Assembly (NCBI GenBank): GCA_018265835.1
Contig: JABLYK010000001.1
Location: 52,278 to 116,277, forward strand
Length of the DNA stretch: 64,000 bases
Direction: 5' to 3'
Origin: Oscillospiraceae bacterium
Lineage (GTDB): Bacteria > Bacillota > Clostridia > Oscillospirales > Oscillospiraceae
Positions 40,679-49,293 of this stretch are shown here, piece after piece (position 1 is the stretch's first letter; the number at the start of each line of letters is the position of its first letter). The notes under the pieces were generated by a model that had not been told where the DNA came from, made no database searches, and worked only from the letters and a program-made list of their open reading frames with translations. Made by a program: the position numbers and the translations under genes.

Positions 40679-43240
40679 TCAGTTCCAGCCGAGGAAGCAC
40701 TCCTGACGCTCCACCTCGGCGTAGAGGATCGCGCCCCGGTCCGAAACGTCATAGACATGGATGACGCCCTCCAGCTCTGCGGCGGACGGAACCAGCTCGG
40801 CAAACCGGTCGGGCAGCGACTCCAGCAGCGACTCCTGGAAGATGCAGCCGTCCTCATCCTGATAGAGCGCGGAGTAGAACGTGCCGGCCTCCACAAGGTC
40901 CTGGAAGAAGTGGCTGCCGTAGGACAGCTCCGGCACAAGCCCATGCTCGTTGTAGGACACCTCAGCCACAGACATGAAATGGCAGATCTCCATAAAGTTC
41001 ACGGGCACGCCCAGACTGATCGTCGTGGTGCCCCAGCGGCCCGGACCGATGAGCACGGCCTGCTGGTCGCGCAGCAGCGCATTGAGCGTGCCGATGGTGC
41101 GCGCGGTCTGGTATTTCATCTGCGGTGTGAGATCAAGGTAGGGCTTGGATTTGACCTGCACGATATAGCGCACGGGCTGGCTCATGTTGCCGCCCATGAA
41201 GTTGCCGTGGATCTTGTACAGATATTCCGACATCTCCGGCGCGACGGATGCGCTGCCGATGCCCTTGGTCTGCAGCGGGCGGCACTGCAGAAGATTCACG
41301 CGGTAATCCGCGCCCGACCCCTCCCGGAAATTGCAGGCGTATTCGATATCGACCGGGTAGTTGTACTTCTCCGCCAGCAGCGCGAGAATGTGCGTCATGG
41401 TGTCGGTAAAATCCGTCTGCCACAGGAGCTTTTTGAAGCTCAGGATATCCGGCGCCTTGTCGCGGATGCCAAGCTCCCGGAAGCGGTTGATGGTGGCGAG
41501 ATCCGGCTCGGTGAACAGCGTCATGTCGGCCTTCAGCTCGCGCCGGTCGATGGACTCCGCCGGGATGGTGACAAATTCGTTCTTCTCCAGATCAATCGCG
41601 TCCACATGGTGCTGCGAGAAGCGGTACTCGTCGCCGTAGGCGCACATGAGCGGGGCGCGCGGCTTGTCCAGACTGATGAGCCGGGCGTAATCGTCCGCCT
41701 CGCGGTCCACGGCGCGGGTGCCCATGCCGAGCACCAGACGCAGCATACCCTTGTTTTCCGTGCTGGTGTTGTTCCGGCAGATGTAGAGGTTCTTCGAGTG
41801 ACCGACACCCGCGATGTGCGGGTAGTAATACTTGCCGTGGCAGTCGCCGGAGACGCGCATGACGAGCAGCGCCATCTGCTCGTCGCGGTCGAGCAGGTTG
41901 CGGTCGGCGCGGTACTGGATGGCGTCGATGTTCACGGTGCTGGCGTACACGGTGCGCACGGCCTGCTCGAACACGGCGTAGCGCTCCTCCAGGGTGCCCT
42001 GGTTTGCACAGAACACGCTGTCGTATTTTCCGGCGAACGCGTTGCCAAAGCCGTCCTCCAGCAGGGAGCTGGAGCGCACGATGATCGGCGACTGGCCGAA
42101 ATATTCGAGCATGGAGAGGAACTGCTCCTTGATGCCCGGCGAGAATGTGCCGTGCAGCAGCTCCTGCTGGATCTGCGGCGCGACCTCCAGATAGTCGCGC
42201 ATCTCGTTCATCTTGGTGCGCAGGCCCCAGCCGTTGTTATCGACAAAGTAGGTGTAAAACACGTCCGCGCCGATGTAATAGGAGTCGTGCGGCTCGATGC
42301 GCTTTTCAAAGAATTCGGGGTCGGAATCGCGCAGAATGTTGCGCGCCAGCAGCATACCGGCGGCCTTGCCGCCGATACAGCCGGTGCCGATTTCCCGGTT
42401 TTTGATGTCGATGAGATCCTTGACGGAGAAGTAACGGCGGCACAGCTCCAGCCGCTGCGGCTCGATGCCGAGCAGGCACTGGAGAATGTTGTCGATCTGC
42501 GTATTGTCCTGCTCCCCGGCCATGACGGTGTCGAACATCTTGTCCCAGCAGTCGCGCTGCTCGCCGATCTGTACGAATTTCTCAAAGATGGAGTAGGTGT
42601 CCACGCTGGAGGTCAGCGTCGTGCACTGGCCGCCGCGCAGACAGATGGGAAAGTACATCGTCTTTGTGCTCCGGCCGTTGACGTTGACGGGATGGATGTA
42701 CAGCGCGCCGTCCACCGTGCGCATGTTCAGCAACACGGGCGCGGCGTGGCGGATGTGGGAGATCGTGTCGTACGTGTGGCTTTCGTACATAATGGGGAAG
42801 TAGCCGATCGACTCCATCTCCGACAGATACGGGTTGGTCAGGCAGAAAAAGTTGCTGATCATCCGGTCGGAAAACCAGAACTTCTGCAGCTCGGTCAGGC
42901 AGTCGAAGATATAAAAGACGCCCTTGCCCTCCTGCCGGATGATGCGGTGGACGGCGACGGTGAAGCTCTCAAAGCCGATGTGCGCGTCCAGCTCGTACTT
43001 CTTCGCGTTTGCGCCGGAGGCTGCCAGTGCGTCTGCATCCACGACCTCCACGTGCTCGCCGAAGCGGAAGTACACAATGCGCTTGCCGGCGCGCGCGATG
43101 TTCATCACAAAGCGGTTGGCGACATAAATATAATCGGCCAGACTGTTGATCTGCCAGACGACGTTGTCCCCGGTACGCAGGCTGTCGAGCGCGTGGTCAA
43201 GCCCTTCGATACCGGTGCTGATTTTCGCGGATTCGTTCAT
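40679..43240 (-). CDS. Degenerate KaiC/RecA-like domain fused to PEP-synthase ATP-grasp domain
   Basis: An 853-residue protein of unclear function. Residues 1 to about 270 look like a KaiC/RAD55 fold: it begins with the KaiC-style ISTGIEGLDHALDSL, but where the Walker A loop belongs it reads GDNVVWQINSLADY, so ATP binding there is lost. From about 285 there is a pyruvate phosphate dikinase N-terminal domain: GTGCIGGKAAGMLLARNIL, then PIIVRSSSLLEDGFGNAFAG (about 384-403), the ATP-grasp signature. The phosphohistidine swivel domain and the PEP/pyruvate barrel of true PpsA/PpdK enzymes are absent. A C-terminal segment has IGPGRWGTTTISLG (about 731-744). It starts after AGAGGTGCATCGTT, divergent from cls. 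Confidence 0.8.
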   Translation of the reverse strand: MNESAKISTGIEGLDHALDSLRTGDNVVWQINSLADYIYVANRFVMNIARAGKRIVYFRFGEHVEVVDADALAASGANAKKYELDAHIGFESFTVAVHRIIRQEGKGVFYIFDCLTELQKFWFSDRMISNFFCLTNPYLSEMESIGYFPIMYESHTYDTISHIRHAAPVLLNMRTVDGALYIHPVNVNGRSTKTMYFPICLRGGQCTTLTSSVDTYSIFEKFVQIGEQRDCWDKMFDTVMAGEQDNTQIDNILQCLLGIEPQRLELCRRYFSVKDLIDIKNREIGTGCIGGKAAGMLLARNILRDSDPEFFEKRIEPHDSYYIGADVFYTYFVDNNGWGLRTKMNEMRDYLEVAPQIQQELLHGTFSPGIKEQFLSMLEYFGQSPIIVRSSSLLEDGFGNAFAGKYDSVFCANQGTLEERYAVFEQAVRTVYASTVNIDAIQYRADRNLLDRDEQMALLVMRVSGDCHGKYYYPHIAGVGHSKNLYICRNNTSTENKGMLRLVLGMGTRAVDREADDYARLISLDKPRAPLMCAYGDEYRFSQHHVDAIDLEKNEFVTIPAESIDRRELKADMTLFTEPDLATINRFRELGIRDKAPDILSFKKLLWQTDFTDTMTHILALLAEKYNYPVDIEYACNFREGSGADYRVNLLQCRPLQTKGIGSASVAPEMSEYLYKIHGNFMGGNMSQPVRYIVQVKSKPYLDLTPQMKYQTARTIGTLNALLRDQQAVLIGPGRWGTTTISLGVPVNFMEICHFMSVAEVSYNEHGLVPELSYGSHFFQDLVEAGTFYSALYQDEDGCIFQESLLESLPDRFAELVPSAAELEGVIHVYDVSDRGAILYAEVERQECFLGWN

Positions 43241-43359
43241 AACGATGCACCTCTGCTTCCAAAACTCGTGTTTTTGCGGTTCTCATTTCAGAATACACCC
43301 AAACCGGACACTTCACAAGAATTGTTATGTTTCCAACAGAAAAAATTTTCCGAATGCAA

Positions 43360-43389
43360 TTGACATTTGTCGCGCAAGTGATTTAAAAT
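43360..43389 (+). promoter_or_regulatory. Promoter of cls
   Basis: TTGACA (43360-43365), 18 bases, TAAAAT (43384-43389), 60 bases before the ATG. Confidence 0.7.
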
Positions 43390-43449
43390 ATATGGATACA
43401 CAGAGTCTATCATGGGATGAAATATCCATTGCGGAGAAAGGGAGGCGCC

Positions 43450-45033
43450 ATGCGTCAAAAATGGTTTGAGGACGAGCAGGAAATCCATCTGCTGCAGCGC
43501 GGCAAGCGCAGCGTTTTGAACGTGGTGTTCGGCCGTTTCACCGTCATCGCGCTGCTGCTGGTGCTGGAATTCGTGTTTCTGTTCTGGGGCGCGCAGTTCC
43601 TCGGCCGGTATTCGCCCGCGTTCTATGTGGCGGGCCGGGTGCTGGCGGTGCTCTGCATTTTGTGGCTGGTCAACCGGCCGGGCAATCCCACGCAGAAAAT
43701 TACGTGGATTGTGCTCATCATGGCGCTGCCTGCCTTTGGGCTGCTGCTGTACCTGTTTGTGCAGATGGACGTCGGCCACCGGTTCATCAACCATCGCCTG
43801 CAGGAGACCATTGCGGAAACTGCGGAGTACATGCCGTCGCAGCAGGAGCTGATGAAGCGCCTGCGCAGCGAACAGCCGGAGGTCTACAGTCTCGCAAATT
43901 ACACGATGAAGGCCGCTGACTGCCCGGTGTATGAAAACACCGCGGTTACCTACTTTCCGCTCGGCGAGCAGAAGTTCGAGGCGCTGCTGGAGGAGCTTGG
44001 CAAGGCGGAGCATTTCATCTTTCTGGAGTATTTCATCATTGACGAGGGCACCATGTGGGGCCGCATCCTGAAGGTGCTGGAGCAAAAGGTCCGCGAGGGC
44101 GTGGAGGTCCGGCTGCTGTACGATGGCATGTGCGCGTTTTACCGCCTGCCTTACCGGTATCCGCAGGAGCTTGAAAAGCTCGGCATCCGCTGCAAAATGT
44201 TCGCGCCGTTGCGTCCGTTTGTGTCCACCTACTACAACAACCGCGACCACCGCAAGATCGTCGTCATCGACGGGAAGGTCGCCTTCACCGGCGGCGTCAA
44301 CCTTGCGGACGAGTATATCAACCAGAAGCGCCGGTTCGGCCACTGGAAGGACACCGCCGTCATGCTGCGCGGCGACGCCGTGCGCAGCTTCACGCTCATG
44401 TTTTTGCAGATGTGGGCCATCGACGAGCGGGAGGCCGACGACTACCCGCGCTATCTGGAGATCGAGCAGCCGAAGCTCGACGCGCCCGGCTACGTTCTGC
44501 CGTATGGCGACAGCCCGCTGGACGACGAGCTGGTCGGCGAGGCGGTGTATCTCGATATCATCAACCGCGCCCAGCGGTACGTGCACATCATGACGCCGTA
44601 TCTCATCATCGACAATGAAATGATTACGGCGCTCACGTTTGCGGCCAAGCGCGGCGTGGACGTGGAGATTCTGCTGCCGCACGTGCCGGACAAGAAATAC
44701 GCCTTCGCCCTGGCCAAGAGCCATTATCGTGAGCTGCTGGACGCCGGCGTGCGCATTTTTGAGTATACGCCCGGCTTTGTGCACGCGAAGGTCTTCGTCA
44801 GCGACGATTGCAAGGCCGTCGTCGGCACGATCAACCTTGACTACCGCAGCCTGTACCTGCACTTCGAGTGCGCGGCGTACCTGTACGGCTGCCCGGCCAT
44901 TCAGGAGATCGAGGCGGACTATCTGGACACACGCGCAAAGTCGCAGGAGGTGCTGCATGAGGATCTGAAGAAGATCCCGCTGCACACGCGCATCGGCGGT
45001 ATGCTGCTGAAATTACTGGCGCCGCTGATGTAG
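43450..45033 (+). CDS. cls: Cardiolipin synthase
   Basis: Condenses two phosphatidylglycerols to cardiolipin at the membrane. The 527-residue product has two N-terminal membrane helices (VIALLLVLEFVFLFWG and IVLIMALPAFGLLLYLF), then two phospholipase D domains with HKD motifs: NRDHRKIVVIDGKVAFTGG (about residues 268-286) and HAKVFVSDDCKAVVGTINL (about 444-462). LEYFIIDEGTMWG is the usual segment before the first motif. The ATG follows AAAGGGAGGCGCC. It ends in TAG and is convergent with the purN-like gene. Confidence 0.95.
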   Translation: MRQKWFEDEQEIHLLQRGKRSVLNVVFGRFTVIALLLVLEFVFLFWGAQFLGRYSPAFYVAGRVLAVLCILWLVNRPGNPTQKITWIVLIMALPAFGLLLYLFVQMDVGHRFINHRLQETIAETAEYMPSQQELMKRLRSEQPEVYSLANYTMKAADCPVYENTAVTYFPLGEQKFEALLEELGKAEHFIFLEYFIIDEGTMWGRILKVLEQKVREGVEVRLLYDGMCAFYRLPYRYPQELEKLGIRCKMFAPLRPFVSTYYNNRDHRKIVVIDGKVAFTGGVNLADEYINQKRRFGHWKDTAVMLRGDAVRSFTLMFLQMWAIDEREADDYPRYLEIEQPKLDAPGYVLPYGDSPLDDELVGEAVYLDIINRAQRYVHIMTPYLIIDNEMITALTFAAKRGVDVEILLPHVPDKKYAFALAKSHYRELLDAGVRIFEYTPGFVHAKVFVSDDCKAVVGTINLDYRSLYLHFECAAYLYGCPAIQEIEADYLDTRAKSQEVLHEDLKKIPLHTRIGGMLLKLLAPLM

Positions 45034-45120
45034 CGCCAGAATGACAGATAAGCCTGTCAAAAAAGCAAAGCTTTTCGCCGCTCCGGCGGCGAAACTCTAC
45101 GAGGTTTTTTGACAAGTTGA

Positions 45121-45155
45121 GGCCGCGCCGGGTTACATTCCCGGCGCGGCCTTTT
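45121..45155. terminator. Terminator between cls and the purN-like gene
   Basis: GGCCGCGCCGGG/CCCGGCGCGGCC, 12-base perfect stem, TTACATT loop, then TTTTG. Before it, TGTCAAAAAA (45055-45064) pairs with TTTTTTGACA (45105-45114) around a nested hairpin. Confidence 0.85.
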
Positions 45156-45169
45156 GCGCGCAATTTCAT

Positions 45170-45790
45170 TTATTTGACCAGCTTGGCATGACCGCCGTGC
45201 AGCTCGAATTTGCCCGCGCACCAGAGCTTTACCGCTTCGGGCAGCAGCTTCCACTCCGCGTCCATCAGCACGCGGCGCTGGAGCGTTACAGCATCGTCGT
45301 CATCCTCCACGGGGACAGCGGCCTGCAGCAGCACCGGGCCGATGCCGCCGGTTTCGGACACGAGATAGGCTGTGGCGCCCGTGATCTTCAGCCCCATCCG
45401 CAGCACCGCCTCGTGCACGTCCAGCCCGTGCAGCTCCGCAAACGACGGAATCAGAGACGGGTGCACCGCGATGATTTTGTTGCGGAAGGCTTTGGCCGTC
45501 TCGCGGCCGACGCCGGGCTGGAACCCCGCCACGATGACGAAGTCGATGTCCATATCCTTGAGCTTGTTGCGGATCGCCATGTCGTAGCTGCTCTCGTTCG
45601 GGAACATGCCCGGCTCCACGACAACGGTTTCGACCTGCGCGTTTTTTGCCCGCGTCAGGGCGTATGCCGCCGGGTCGGAGGAGATCACGGCGACCAGAGA
45701 CAGCTCCGGGATCTCGCCGAAGAAGATGGAATCCAGCAGACTTTGAAATTTCGTACCGTTTCCGGATACCAGAACCGCGCCACGGATCAT
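45170..45790 (-). CDS. PurN-like formyltransferase with altered active site
   Basis: A 206-residue protein of the glycinamide ribonucleotide transformylase fold: VLVSGNGTKFQSLLDSI at the start, DFVIVAGFQPGV in the middle, and the active-site region around HPSLIPSF. In PurN the catalytic Asn, His and Asp sit in IINIHPS and a later DxGP loop. Here the first reads IIAVHPS (Asn to Ala, His kept) and the second SETGGIGPVLLQ (Asp to Gly or Ile), so two of three catalytic residues are missing. It is probably not a purine enzyme. It lies 4 bases after the glycosyltransferase-CsaB gene in the same operon, which hints at a cell-surface role. No other pur gene is nearby. Confidence 0.82.
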   Translation of the reverse strand: MIRGAVLVSGNGTKFQSLLDSIFFGEIPELSLVAVISSDPAAYALTRAKNAQVETVVVEPGMFPNESSYDMAIRNKLKDMDIDFVIVAGFQPGVGRETAKAFRNKIIAVHPSLIPSFAELHGLDVHEAVLRMGLKITGATAYLVSETGGIGPVLLQAAVPVEDDDDAVTLQRRVLMDAEWKLLPEAVKLWCAGKFELHGGHAKLVK

Positions 45791-45794
45791 AATG

Positions 45795-48020
45795 TCAGCT
45801 TCCCCTTTCCAGCAGCTTGGCAGCTGCCCGCCGGTTGTTGTCCTCCTTCTGATTGAGCAGCTCCGTGCGCCGCCGCAGTTCCTGCTGGCTGCCGGCAAGC
45901 GACACGGCGCGGTCGATCATCCGGGTCATGCGCTCTTCTTTCAAATCTTCAAACTGCAGGTAATTGTCCTGCTCAATATAATCCAAAAAGGCCGAAATCT
46001 TTGGGTCGTAGGACACGCCGATCAGCGGAACGCCCTGCCCGGCGGAGAATACCAGCCCGTGCAGACGCATGGAGATCACTGCCGTCATACGCGAGAGCAG
46101 GCCGATCGTCATGCCGGACTCCATCGGCTGGGCGATGACGTAATAGGGGATGCTCAGGTGCTTGGTCACCATTTCCGCTGCTTCCCGATCCGTCCGGTGA
46201 TTGATGCAGAGAAACACCGGGGTCAGTCCGTGCGTGAGATAGGCGTAGACCGCTGCCGCTGCGAACACGGTCGCCTTGTCCTCAAAGCCGTGCCATTTGC
46301 GCAGCACCAGCGCGATGTAGTGCCCCTGAAGGGGCATGTTGTGCTCCGTCATCAAATGGTCGATGCGGCTGGAGGCGGCGGCCGGCAGCGTCAGCGCCGG
46401 GTCGGAGGCGAGGATGATTTCCGGCTGGGTCACGCCGAAATCCGCCAATGTTTCCAGACTGTCCGGCTCGCGCAGGGTGATGACGTCCACGTTCTGATTG
46501 ATGATGCGCGCGGCTATCGCCTGGTCCTGGCGATAGATGATCGGGCCGATGCCGCAGCCGTACATCTGCACAGAGCAGCCGCATTTTTTTGCAACGATAA
46601 GGGTGCAGAGATAATACCAGAGACTGCTGCGGCTCGTCACGTCCTGCATCAGGTTGCCGCCGCCGTTGAGATAGAGCGGGCAGCGGCGCATGATGCGGCG
46701 CATCCGCAGGAGGTCGAAGCTGTGCTCGGCGTTCACGCCGTAAAGCCTGCGGGTCTCCTTTGGACGGCGGGACAGCACGGTGACCGGCATGTTGGGGTCA
46801 ATGCGCCGCATTTCGCCGATGATCGCCTCCAGAATCGCCTCATCCCCCGCGTTGCCGAAGCCGTAGGCGCCGCAGATCACCACGCCGTAGCGCACGCCTT
46901 TTTTCTGCTGCTCCAGGCGGTAGATGGTGTTATAGATCTCCAGCTGGCGCAGGCCGGTGGCCTCCTCGGAGAAGTTTTCCCGCGCGTACGTATAGAGCGC
47001 ATCGCCCATTTTTTTTCGGTAGCCCGGATCGAGCGCGTACCGCGCGAGACAGGCCGCCAGCATCCGCACGTCGCCCGGCTCAAACAGCAGGCCGGTAACG
47101 CCGTTTTGAATCAGTACCGGAACGCCGCCGACGTCGGAAGCGACGGTCGGCAGATGTGCGCGCGCGCCCTCTGTGAGCGCATAGGGGAAGGTTTCAGACA
47201 GGGAGGTGAGCGCGTTGATGTCCAGCGCGCCGTAAAAGCTGTCCAGATCGGTGAGCCAGCCGAGGAAAAACACGTGATCGGCAATCCCCAGCTCGTGCGC
47301 GAGCGCCTCCAGCTTTGCGCGATCCTTGCCCTCGCCGGCGATGGCAAGACGCAGATTGGGGCTGGCCTTGTGCGCCTGTGCCACGGCGCGCAGCAGTGTG
47401 GGTATATCCTTCACGGGGTCGAGCCGCGCGGCGATGCCGGCGACCACGTCGTCATCCGACACGGTATAGCCAAAGCTGGCGAAATAGGCCTTGCGGTCGA
47501 TTTTGGGAACCCTGTGGGAAAAATCCAACCCGTTGTAGATCGCAAACAGCCGGTTCGGCTCGAAGCCGCGGTCGATCAGCCGCTGGCGGATGGGGTCGGA
47601 CACGCAGACCCGGTAGTCGAGCAGCCGCAGCGCGATTTTATTGAGCGTGCCATAAGTCACAGCGGCCATCGGACGGCCGAGATAGTCCAGCCGGTAGTCG
47701 CTGTGAACGGTTGAGAGCACGGGAATCTGCAGCGACGGGCGCAGCAGTGCGCCCATGAGGTTTGCCTTTGCGCCATGGCAGTGAACGAAGTCATAACCGC
47801 CCTCCCGAATTTCGCGGCGCAGGATGTGCAGACAGGTCAAAAAGCGCTCGCCGAGCACCCGCGTCGGGATGCCGAGCGCCTTGGCGCCCTCTGCAAACGG
47901 CCCATCCCGAAAGCACACAAGCTGGACGTCGATCACCTGATTCAAATAGCGCAGCAGCGAATAGACATGCGTTTTGGCACCGCCGCTGTCGCCGCCGCTG
48001 ATGAGATGGATTACTTTCAC
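45795..48020 (-). CDS. csaB: GT4 glycosyltransferase fused to CsaB polysaccharide pyruvyl transferase
   Basis: A 741-residue fusion. Residues 1 to about 370 are a GT-B family 4 transferase: VIHLISGGDSGGAKTHVYSL, HCHGAKANLMGALL, AGIAARLDPVKDIPTLL and the donor site LSETFPYALTEGARAHLP. Residues about 376-741 are a CsaB-type pyruvyl transferase: VVICGAYGFGNAGDEAILEA, LYLNGGGNLMQDVTSRSS, MYGCGIGPI, and the conserved MRLHGLVFSAGQGVPLIG. CsaB adds pyruvate ketals to secondary wall polysaccharide, the anchor of S-layer-homology proteins. I use the GTG at 48020, five bases after GGAGG; a TTG at 48032 is the alternative. It is co-transcribed with the purN-like gene. Confidence 0.93.
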   Translation of the reverse strand: MKVIHLISGGDSGGAKTHVYSLLRYLNQVIDVQLVCFRDGPFAEGAKALGIPTRVLGERFLTCLHILRREIREGGYDFVHCHGAKANLMGALLRPSLQIPVLSTVHSDYRLDYLGRPMAAVTYGTLNKIALRLLDYRVCVSDPIRQRLIDRGFEPNRLFAIYNGLDFSHRVPKIDRKAYFASFGYTVSDDDVVAGIAARLDPVKDIPTLLRAVAQAHKASPNLRLAIAGEGKDRAKLEALAHELGIADHVFFLGWLTDLDSFYGALDINALTSLSETFPYALTEGARAHLPTVASDVGGVPVLIQNGVTGLLFEPGDVRMLAACLARYALDPGYRKKMGDALYTYARENFSEEATGLRQLEIYNTIYRLEQQKKGVRYGVVICGAYGFGNAGDEAILEAIIGEMRRIDPNMPVTVLSRRPKETRRLYGVNAEHSFDLLRMRRIMRRCPLYLNGGGNLMQDVTSRSSLWYYLCTLIVAKKCGCSVQMYGCGIGPIIYRQDQAIAARIINQNVDVITLREPDSLETLADFGVTQPEIILASDPALTLPAAASSRIDHLMTEHNMPLQGHYIALVLRKWHGFEDKATVFAAAAVYAYLTHGLTPVFLCINHRTDREAAEMVTKHLSIPYYVIAQPMESGMTIGLLSRMTAVISMRLHGLVFSAGQGVPLIGVSYDPKISAFLDYIEQDNYLQFEDLKEERMTRMIDRAVSLAGSQQELRRRTELLNQKEDNNRRAAAKLLERGS

Positions 48021-48132
48021 ATCTGCCTCCAAAGCACTTGTGTATCGAGGGGAAACACGATATAATACATTTGCAATAATTAATACATTATACTGTATCT
48101 GATTTCGATGGTCAAGGTTTGGAGGCTCAGCG

Positions 48133-49293
48133 ATGACAAATATTTATCTGATTCGGCACGCGGAGGCGGAGGGCAACCTCTACCGCCGCATTCAGGGACA
48201 TTGGAATGGGCGCGTTACCCCGCGCGGCCTGCTGCAGATCGACGCGCTGGCAGAACGCTTTCGGGACATTCCGCTCGACGCGCTGTATTCCAGCGACCTG
48301 CAGCGCACGTGCACAACTGCGGGCGCGATCACGCGTTACCATGCGCTGGAGCTGCAGACCACGCCGCGTCTCCGCGAGATCTGCATGGGCGCGTGGGAAG
48401 GCCGCCCATGGGGCGACGTGGAATATGAGCAGCCGGAGCAGATGCACTTTTTCAACAACGATCCGGAAAAATGGTCGGTGCCGGGCAGCGAGCCGTTTGC
48501 CGCGGTGCAGCAGCGTATGAGCGATGTTCTGCGCGAGCTGGCGCAGCGGCACGAGGGGCAGACCATTGCCGCCGTGAGCCACGGCATGGCCATCCGCGCG
48601 TATATCTGCGCGGTGCTCGGCGTGCCGAGCACGGAGATCCCCAGGATCCCGCATGGCGACAACACCGCTGTTACGCTCGTCCGGTTCGAAAACGGCGTGC
48701 CGTCGCTGGAATATTACAACGACAACAGCCACCTGTCGCCGGAGCTGAGCACCTTCAACCGCCAGACCTGGTGGAAGAGCGAAAGCCCCGATCTCGGCAA
48801 CCTGCGCTTTGCGCCGCTGCGCTTTCCGGAGGACGACGAGTTTTATATGCGCTGCTATGCCGACGCGTGGCAGGTCGCGCACGGCAGCACGGACGGCTTC
48901 GCGCCGTCGCTCTATCTGCGCAGCGCGCACCGGCACGCCAAAACGCCGGATACCCTCGTGAAGATCCTCAGCGGCGACCGTGTCGCGGGCGTGATCGAGC
49001 TGGACTCCGTACGCGGGGAACAGGACGGGTACGGCTGGGTCAGCTTTTTGTATCTGCTGCCGGAGTTTCGCGGGATGGGCTGGGGTGTGCAGCTCCTCGG
49101 CCACGCGCTCTGGTACTTTGAAACGTGCGCGCGCCGCGCCGTCCGGCTGCACGTGGCGGAGACGAATGCGCACGCCATTGCATTTTATGAGCACTACGGC
49201 TTTGAGAAGATCGGGCGCGACCCCGGCGTCAGCTCCGACCTGTATCTGATGGAAAAGCCGCTGGAGGGGAAGGCCTACCATGGAAGCGACTGA
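48133..49293 (+). CDS. Histidine phosphatase fused to GNAT acetyltransferase
   Basis: A 386-residue fusion. Residues 1 to about 200 are a phosphoglycerate-mutase-type histidine phosphatase: YLIRHAEAEGNLYRRIQGHW with the RHG-type motif as RHA, LYSSDLQRTCTTA, LREICMGAWEG, and AAVSHGMAIRAY with the second catalytic His. After a linker, residues about 225-386 are a GNAT domain: VSFLYLLPEFRGMGWGVQLL (acetyl-CoA pyrophosphate loop, RGMGWG) and AIAFYEHYGFEKIGRD. The pairing suggests a small-molecule substrate handled by both. It starts after GGAGGCTCAGCG, divergent from the CsaB fusion, and overlaps ygiQ by 14 bases. Confidence 0.9.
   Translation: MTNIYLIRHAEAEGNLYRRIQGHWNGRVTPRGLLQIDALAERFRDIPLDALYSSDLQRTCTTAGAITRYHALELQTTPRLREICMGAWEGRPWGDVEYEQPEQMHFFNNDPEKWSVPGSEPFAAVQQRMSDVLRELAQRHEGQTIAAVSHGMAIRAYICAVLGVPSTEIPRIPHGDNTAVTLVRFENGVPSLEYYNDNSHLSPELSTFNRQTWWKSESPDLGNLRFAPLRFPEDDEFYMRCYADAWQVAHGSTDGFAPSLYLRSAHRHAKTPDTLVKILSGDRVAGVIELDSVRGEQDGYGWVSFLYLLPEFRGMGWGVQLLGHALWYFETCARRAVRLHVAETNAHAIAFYEHYGFEKIGRDPGVSSDLYLMEKPLEGKAYHGSD

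Noticed and set aside
40349..43363. A 1004-codon open frame on the plus strand opposite the KaiC-like/PPDK_N gene
   Set aside because: Same antisense effect; the coding strand has ATP-grasp motifs and a good ribosome binding site.
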